Of a DNA stretch of 13,265 nt, positions 9,301 to 13,265 are shown in pieces. Position numbers and translations under genes: made by a program. Numbering within the stretch: the stretch's first letter is position 1; every line of letters begins with the position of its first letter. Location of the stretch: the NCBI GenBank assembly GCA_027382625.1, contig JAJKFJ010011024.1:1-13265 (forward strand). Reading direction: 5' to 3'. The stretch is from Tetmemena sp. SeJ-2015 (taxonomy: Eukaryota > Ciliophora > Spirotrichea > Sporadotrichida > Oxytrichidae). The notes under the pieces are model-generated. The model was given only the letters and a program-made list of their open reading frames with translations. It ran no database searches and had not been told where the DNA came from.

Positions 9301-10104
9301 TCCCTCTTACTCTTATTTTGTGAATTTGAGACTACGAATTGCCTTTTTTATTCAAGGAACTTTTATTTACTTCTCTCTGTGAAAATTTAATAGGAGCTTT
9401 TTTACTGGTTTATTGTGGACTAAATTGCCCTAGATTTGTCTTCTTTATGCATCAATTTAAATTTGGAATAGAACTTTTGGTAGGCTTGGTACCCCGTCCT
9501 TCCCTCGTCTTCAGACGACTATTCAGAAATGTTAAACAGATTACACAATGACATTTAAGAGAATGGAAATAAGATTTTACTCAGTGTCATTGAAAGAGTG
9601 ATCCTCATTTACATTCTCTGATATTTACCTGTTCAGAACACTCCTTTGTTGCTGGTTCATGTGCTCCCTCACGTCTACAGATGACACCATTTATTTTAGT
9701 TTGAGTACTCCCTCTCCCTTTTCTATTAATTCTTCTTCTCTGTTCTTTAAATAAGCATTTTAAATTTGCTGGAGTGTATTGCTAGAAATTTATTTTCTTT
9801 CAAGCTTCTGCCCAAGCCTATTTGAAACATGAGTGGACGCTTTTGTTTATCCATTCTCTGATGATTTGAGCTAAGAAGCACTATAAATGGTGTTACTAGC
9901 GGTGGATGGAAAGAATCCTGAACTAGTTTGGTAGTTTTTGTTTAGTTGAGTTAGGCTGAAGAGTGCAGAGTTGCGAGACTCGTTATTGTTTTATCTGCTT
10001 GTGGTTGAACTCTGCAACCTACTGAGAGATGAGGAGGCTCTTGAAAGGTTGCTACGATATTTGTTTATTAGGCCCTAATATTTCTACTGCTGCTCTAAGA
10101 ACAT
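6330..10104 (-). CDS. Gene D: leucine-rich-repeat protein of a protist LRR family
   Basis: The ATG at 10104 (MFLEQQQKYQGLINKYRSNL) follows an in-frame TGA. The stop is TGA at 6332-6330 after CIPNSYK. Five IESs (9523-9580, 8759-8795, 8368-8416, 7353-7372, 6401-6477) are removed to give 3534 bases, 1177 residues. Residues 1-280 are polar and Gln/Ser-rich. About 360-575 are ribonuclease-inhibitor-type LRRs, for example LEILNLENNQLGDQAV and LKLLDLSWNAIG. Near 653 there is a CWVCEGW motif, near 709 WKMLPPGYSKYFFT, and near 1027 FMTVDEFEVLI, which looks like a degenerate EF-hand-type helix. Long LRR proteins of this kind are common in ciliates and other protists, probably as scaffolds; that role is inferred. 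A shorter start at 9197 is possible, but the upstream frame is clearly coding. Confidence 0.88.
6338..6366. repeat. Inverted repeat near the convergent 3' ends
   Basis: AAGAGTTC (6338-6345) and GAACTCTT (6359-6366) are perfect reverse complements with a 13-base loop. It lies inside the last codons of gene D and just beyond gene C, so it could form a hairpin in either transcript. Confidence 0.55.
6401..6477 (-). other. IES in gene D, pointer TCAAGG (77 bp)
   Basis: Plus-strand CCTTGA at 6401-6406 and 6478-6483. Removal joins EKSLHLKLIK to EKYEYPIIEDQERVLF and leads to a TGA stop 22 codons later. Confidence 0.88.
7353..7372 (-). other. IES in gene D, pointer AGAGAT (20 bp)
   Basis: Plus-strand ATCTCT at 7353-7358 and 7373-7378 with 14 A/T-only bases between. 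Removal joins EEAKIKAEM to QRAYKVIKNIYRPYGALG. Confidence 0.92.
8368..8416 (-). other. IES in gene D, pointer TTTATCT (49 bp)
   Basis: Plus-strand AGATAAA at 8368-8374 and 8417-8423. Removal joins VGEAIGAYLS to ENKSLLHLDISFNG, again restoring an LRR unit; unexcised, the frame hits TGA. Confidence 0.92.
8759..8795 (-). other. IES in gene D, pointer TTAGAG (37 bp)
   Basis: Minus-strand TTAGAG (plus CTCTAA at 8759-8764 and 8796-8801). Removal joins LLQNYESKLE to ILNLENNQLGDQA, completing a leucine-rich repeat whose L-E residues are encoded by the pointer itself. Confidence 0.92.
9523..9580 (-). other. IES in gene D, pointer CTGA (58 bp)
   Basis: On the minus strand CTGA lies at 9584-9581 and 9526-9523. 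Removal joins ENVNEDHSFNDTE to QSSEDEGRTGYQAY. This links the N-terminal part to the LRR part, which standard ORF calling would separate. Confidence 0.8.
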
Positions 10105-10201
10105 TTTTATTTTTGTATTCTACAAACTTAAATTTCATCATGCTAACTCATTTAAATGCTATTGAGATCAAATTCACTATAAAATTAAAGAATAATTGCA
10201 A
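10105..10201. promoter_or_regulatory. Divergent intergenic region between gene D and SMC4
   Basis: Only 97 bases separate the two start codons. The stretch is AT-rich. TATAAAA at 10178-10184 lies about 18 bases before the SMC4 ATG and could be a TATA-like element. No comparable motif is obvious for gene D. Shared or overlapping promoters are likely if both starts are right. Confidence 0.45.
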
Positions 10202-13200
10202 ATGCCAAAATAAAGAGACAACAAAAAAGTGACATCAACATCCTATTCACTAGCCAGTGAAGAAGAATAAGTTCCTGCTCCTAAGAAAACAACTCAACTT
10301 TTTATTTTAAAATGCTATTGTCATAATTAATTGGTGAATTCAGTGCTTTATTTAAAGTGATTATTTAACCAAAGAAGAAGTAGGCCAAGACCAAAGCCAT
10401 TTCAAAAGCAAAAGATAAGGAGCCTACTCCAATTCAAAAAGTAGATGCTCTCCTCTCGACCTCAAAGCCTTCTAAGGAATAAAGCAACAATAAAAATGCG
10501 CCATTCATTCCTCTAGACCCTGAAAACCTAACTATTACTGAAAATTCATTTGATTTCGAGTATGACTAAACACTAAATCAGTCTGTCAATGAACCAATTT
10601 TGACACTCTCAAAGCCAAGACTCATAATTGACTCCATCGTCCTCGAAAACTTCAAATCATACTATGGCAGGACTGAGATTGGTCCTCTCCATAACTAATT
10701 TTCTGCAGTCGTTGGTCCTAATGGCTCAGGAAAATCATTTTAAATTTTAATCTTCAAAAAAGTAGACTTAAATGTATAAAGCATTTAAAATATCTAATCC
10801 TTTTAACTAGGATGTGGAAGAAAAATAATTATTTTAATTATTTATAAAATTATCTATGCAAATCAAACTTGATTGAAAGTCTACTGTTTGTATTTGGAAA
10901 AAGAGCAAAGCAGATGAGAAGTGAAAAGCTACAGCAGTTAGTCCATAATAGTCAAAATCATCCAAATGTCCAATCAGCCACTGTGCGAGTCCGCTTCATT
11001 GAAATCTAAGATATCGTAAATGAGAATGGAGATTATGTGGGCTATAAACCTGTTCTTGGATCCAAATTCAAATAATTTAATTGCAATAGAAATTAAAATT
11101 TGAAGTGTCAAGGACGGTCTATAAAAGAGACGGACATGCAAAATATATGCTGGATGGAAATGACTCAACACTCCAAGAGGTGTCATAAACTCTTAAAAAT
11201 AAGGGTATTGACTTGGAACACAACAGGTTCTTGATTTTGTAAGGAGAGGTAGAGCAGATATCTCTAATGCAGCCAAAGGCAACAAACTAGGACGAAGTAG
11301 GTCTGCTGGAATATCTTGAGGATATTATCGGCACCTCTCATTTCAGACCTACCATAAATGACATGCAAGAGAAACTTATAGCCAATAAATCACTTTATTC
11401 ATGATAAACAATTTCTAAGGAGGCACATTACATTTTTGCTCCTTGAACATATTGAATTGTGTGTTTAAAGTTCATGATGAGAAGAAATTTAATCTTTATC
11501 AGGAGTAAAACCACATTGAGGAGGAGATTAAGCGACTTAATGATGAAAAGAACAGGTCAATAAACCAGATAAACAAATAGAGGTCTTTGTATTTGCTGCA
11601 AGGCATGAATTCTCAAATTACAATCCATCTTAGAGAGAAAGAACTCAAAGTTGCGGAATAAGAGCTGACTATCCTAAGAACTAAGTATAAGGAAATCAAA
11701 ACTCAATAGGAAGAAAAGTAAGTGAAACATGTCAAATTTGATAATCATTCCAAACTAAAGCCAATAAAGTTTTACCTAAAAATAACTATTTTCTTTGGTA
11801 TTAAATTGGCTTTTAGATATCTGCAGCACAAGGAGGTAATTAAGGAGATAGATAGATTAGAAGAAATAGAGCTGCAGTAAGTGTAAAAGATAGAGAAACT
11901 TAGAAAGCAATTTGCAGACTTGGACATGAGGGATGAAGAGATTAAGAATGCACTTAGGAGTCTTTCAATACTGCACACGAAGTTTCGAGAGAACGAGAGG
12001 ATTAGCAATTAGAAGAAGCAAGAGCTGATTCATGCATTTGAGAAAAGCCTGAATGAAATACCTAATTTGTAAAGTGAAATCTAGAAGCTTCAAGTCATGA
12101 TTTAATTACACTTTGTCTACCAAAGACTTAGCAAATTTTAAATGATAGATTCGAGAGAGAAATAAATCAGTGAGGCTGAACTCAATGGGAGAGAGGAGGT
12201 AAGAAAGTTGCAAGCAGATAGAGAGCAAGCTCTAAGATAACTAAGACCGGTACAACAAGATAAATCCAAGCTGGAGCAAGATATTTTACATTAATAATTT
12301 AAAATAAATTATTTTTCTATCTCTTTGTTCTTTATTAAAGATGTGCAAAATCTGAAGAATGAGATAAATGGCTTTGAGAAAAGAAGATTGGAAATGGCCT
12401 CTGAATTTTATAGATCTATAAATTTAAATGTAGGTGAATTAGATAACTTGGGAGACTATTAGACAAACTTGACTTTAAAGAAAAAGACGCAGCAAGAGAA
12501 GTTGCAAAATTAGAAATCCAGAGTAGAGCATTTAAATAAAAGACTTGCAGATATCAATAACTAGCTTTAAAGCTTAGAGACAGAATAAGATGGAATTAAT
12601 GACCCCTATGAGTTAAAGCAGCTATTAAAATATTTATAATATCCAGGTAGTTTAATAGTAAAAAATTTTATTGGACAAGAAGAGAAGCAAGTTGCAAAAA
12701 ATTCAGCAGACGATGCAAGCTAATAAAGATCAGAATAGAGTTCTCAGTGAAATCTTAGACGCTTAAGCCAAAAAGGTTCTGAGAGGTATTTTTGGAAGAC
12801 TGGGAGATCTTGGTAATATAGATGATAGATACGATATGTTTTTTAAATGCCATTTTGAATTTAATATGGCTTTTTCAAACGCAACTGGTCTGTGGGATCA
12901 CATCGTTGTTGATACTCTTTAGAATGGTGAAAGATGCTTCTATAATTTAATTATATGATGCTTGCAGTATCTGAGAGATCAAAGAATAGGTACTGTGAAA
13001 CTTATAGTGCTAGAGAAGATTGCGGAAAGATTAAAGGACTAAATTCATAAATAGTTTCACCCTCCTAATGGCATCAGAAGGCTCTATGATTTGATTACAC
13101 CTTCCAAAGATATTTGTTACAATTATAACTTTTCGAGTTTATTGTAAGAATCAGGGGTGAAGTCAAAATTGGAGAAATAAATCAAAGACCGGACAGTGAA

Positions 13201-13265
13201 AGTCTTCTCCTATATGCAGGATAAATATAGACCCGTGCCAGAATAATTGGACTCAGATCGACAGA
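10202..13265 (+). CDS. SMC4: Condensin subunit SMC4, germline form, 3' end beyond the window
   Basis: SMC4 pairs with SMC2 as the ATPase core of condensin, which compacts chromosomes in the nucleus. The start ATG 10202 (MPKQRDNKKVTSTSYSLASE) begins a Lys-rich extension, followed by PRLIIDSIVLENFKSYYGRT and the Walker A motif GPNGSGKSN near residue 148-156. Next come NGIDLEHNRF-like sequence with FLILQGEVEQI (the Q-loop), EYLEDIIGTS, then a long coiled coil. The hinge follows: GIFGRLGDLGNIDDRYDMAF, DHIVVDTLQNGERCL and RRLYDLI. FLILQGEVEQ and the hinge order favour SMC4 over SMC2. The C-terminal half, with signature motif and Walker B, lies outside the window. At least nine IESs and one probable intron interrupt it. 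The junction at 11385-11480 and the tail after about 13087 are unresolved. Confidence 0.93.
10299..10369 (+). other. IES in SMC4, pointer AAC (71 bp)
   Basis: AAC at 10296-10298 and 10367-10369 joins APKKTTQ to PKKKQAKTKAISK and matches the change from coding to AT-rich composition. An alternative pointer AAGAA (10283-10287 and 10372-10376) also keeps the frame but drops a few coding-like residues. Confidence 0.7.
10738..10865 (+). other. IES in SMC4 inside the Walker A motif, pointer AAATCA (128 bp)
   Basis: AAATCA at 10732-10737 and 10860-10865 encodes the Lys-Ser of GSGKS. Removal gives GPNGSGKSNLIESLLFVFG, exactly the expected SMC nucleotide-binding sequence. This makes it the best-validated junction in the window. 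Confidence 0.97.
11069..11100 (+). other. IES in SMC4, pointer AAATT (32 bp)
   Basis: AAATT at 11064-11068 and 11096-11100 joins GYKPVLGSKF to EVSRTVYKRDGHAKY, as expected for the SMC head. Confidence 0.92.
11385..11480 (+). other. Unresolved MDS/IES junction in SMC4
   Basis: The head reads in one frame to DMQEKLIANK (about 11389). A second frame at 11406-11466 gives RRHITFLLLEHIELCV, which fits the start of the SMC4 coiled coil. A third frame from about 11470 gives HDEKKFNLYQEQNHIEEEI. Pointers ATAAA (11385-11389 and 11404-11408, 19 bp) and GTT (11463-11465 and 11470-11472, 7 bp) make the frames join. An 8-base repeat TTCATGAT (11398-11405 and 11471-11478) is also present but its direct join gives a stop. 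Confidence 0.5.
11718..11816 (+). other. Probable 99-nt intron in SMC4
   Basis: GTAAGT at the left and GGCTTTTAG at the right bracket 99 bases. Splicing joins TQQEEK to YLQHKEVIKEIDRLEE in the coiled coil. The length is a multiple of three and no TGA is in frame, so it could also be translated. The residues it would add include KITIFFGIKLAF, hydrophobic and out of place in a coiled coil. Confidence 0.6.
12102..12146 (+). other. IES in SMC4, pointer ATGAT (45 bp, frame-neutral)
   Basis: ATGAT at 12097-12101 and 12142-12146. Removal joins SEIQKLQVMI to DSREKQISEAEL. The insert has no in-frame TGA; the repeat and the better coiled-coil pattern support excision. Confidence 0.75.
12283..12342 (+). 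other. IES in SMC4, pointer AAGAT (60 bp, frame-neutral)
   Basis: AAGAT at 12278-12282 and 12338-12342 flanks a very AT-rich insert that would encode a Phe/Ile-rich run. Removal joins DKSKLEQD to VQNLKNEINGFEK. Confidence 0.82.
12408..12440 (+). other. Candidate IES in SMC4, pointer GAATT (33 bp, frame-neutral)
   Basis: GAATT at 12403-12407 and 12436-12440. Removal turns an uneven stretch into RRLEMASELDNLGDYQ, a better coiled coil. There is no frame evidence either way. Confidence 0.5.
12627..12672 (+). other. IES in SMC4, pointer TATT (46 bp)
   Basis: TATT at 12623-12626 and 12669-12672 corrects a frameshift, joining DPYELKQL to LDKKRSKLQKIQQT just before the hinge. Confidence 0.85.
12839..12868 (+). 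other. IES in SMC4 hinge, pointer ATATG (30 bp, frame-neutral)
   Basis: ATATG at 12834-12838 and 12864-12868. Removal gives NIDDRYDMAFSNATGLWDH, matching the conserved spacing of the SMC4 hinge; retention would insert ten residues there. Confidence 0.88.
12940..12963 (+). other. IES in SMC4 hinge, pointer GATGCTT (24 bp)
   Basis: GATGCTT at 12933-12939 and 12957-12963. Removal eliminates an in-frame TGA (12956-12958) and joins QNGERCL to QYLRDQRIGTVKLIVLEK. Confidence 0.92.

Noticed and set aside
9190..9551. Two plus-strand ORFs rich in Leu and Phe
   Set aside because: They are antisense to gene D, whose minus-strand frame is open and continuous here. The hydrophobic look comes from reading AT-rich coding DNA backwards.
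10029..10232. Plus-strand ORF of 67 codons overlapping the SMC4 start
   Set aside because: It is antisense to the N-terminal part of gene D and out of frame with SMC4.
10974..12008. Minus-strand ORFs at 10974-11186 and 11772-12008
   Set aside because: Both lie opposite SMC4 coding sequence with clear motifs and have no sensible composition.
1..13265. Transposon genes, telomeric C4A4 repeats, tRNA or rRNA genes, CRISPR arrays
   Set aside because: None was seen on either strand; the long AT-rich stretches contain no transposase-like frame and no C4A4/T4G4 tract.

Overview
This window reads as germline (micronuclear) DNA of a spirotrich ciliate of the Oxytricha/Stylonychia type. Two things in the sequence point there. 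First, every recognisable reading frame uses TAA and TAG as sense codons (they fall where glutamine fits), and all four genes whose ends can be placed stop at TGA. Second, the frames are broken again and again by short AT-rich inserts. Each insert sits between two copies of a 2-10 base direct repeat, and deleting the insert plus one repeat copy restores the frame. These are internal eliminated sequences (IESs) flanked by pointers, separating macronuclear-destined segments (MDSs). The pointers vary in sequence and are mostly not TA, which argues against Paramecium or Tetrahymena. Standard-code ORF calling breaks these genes into fragments. The species is inferred, not identified.

Layout, left to right. 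1-563: the 3' part of a plus-strand gene of unknown function, only partly resolved. 867-3042 (+): an Asn/Gln-rich unknown protein (gene A). 3273-6242 (+): a coiled-coil protein of about 936 residues (gene C). 10104-6330 (-): a leucine-rich-repeat protein of about 1177 residues (gene D), convergent with C. 10202-13265 (+): the condensin subunit SMC4 (gene E), divergent from D across 97 bases and running off the right edge.

I could place about 25 IESs with pointers, from 11 to 440 bases, plus three probable introns. All placed pointers are in linear order, so these genes are mostly unscrambled as far as visible. Three places stay unresolved: the gene A junction at 1445-1613, the SMC4 junction at 11385-11480, and the SMC4 tail after about 13087. 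A scrambled or missing MDS is possible at the two SMC4 sites.

The genes do not form an obvious pathway. SMC4 is a nuclear chromosome-condensation ATPase, D belongs to a protist LRR family, and A, C and the left-edge gene are unrecognised. No transposase gene, tRNA, rRNA, CRISPR array or telomeric C4A4 tract was seen.
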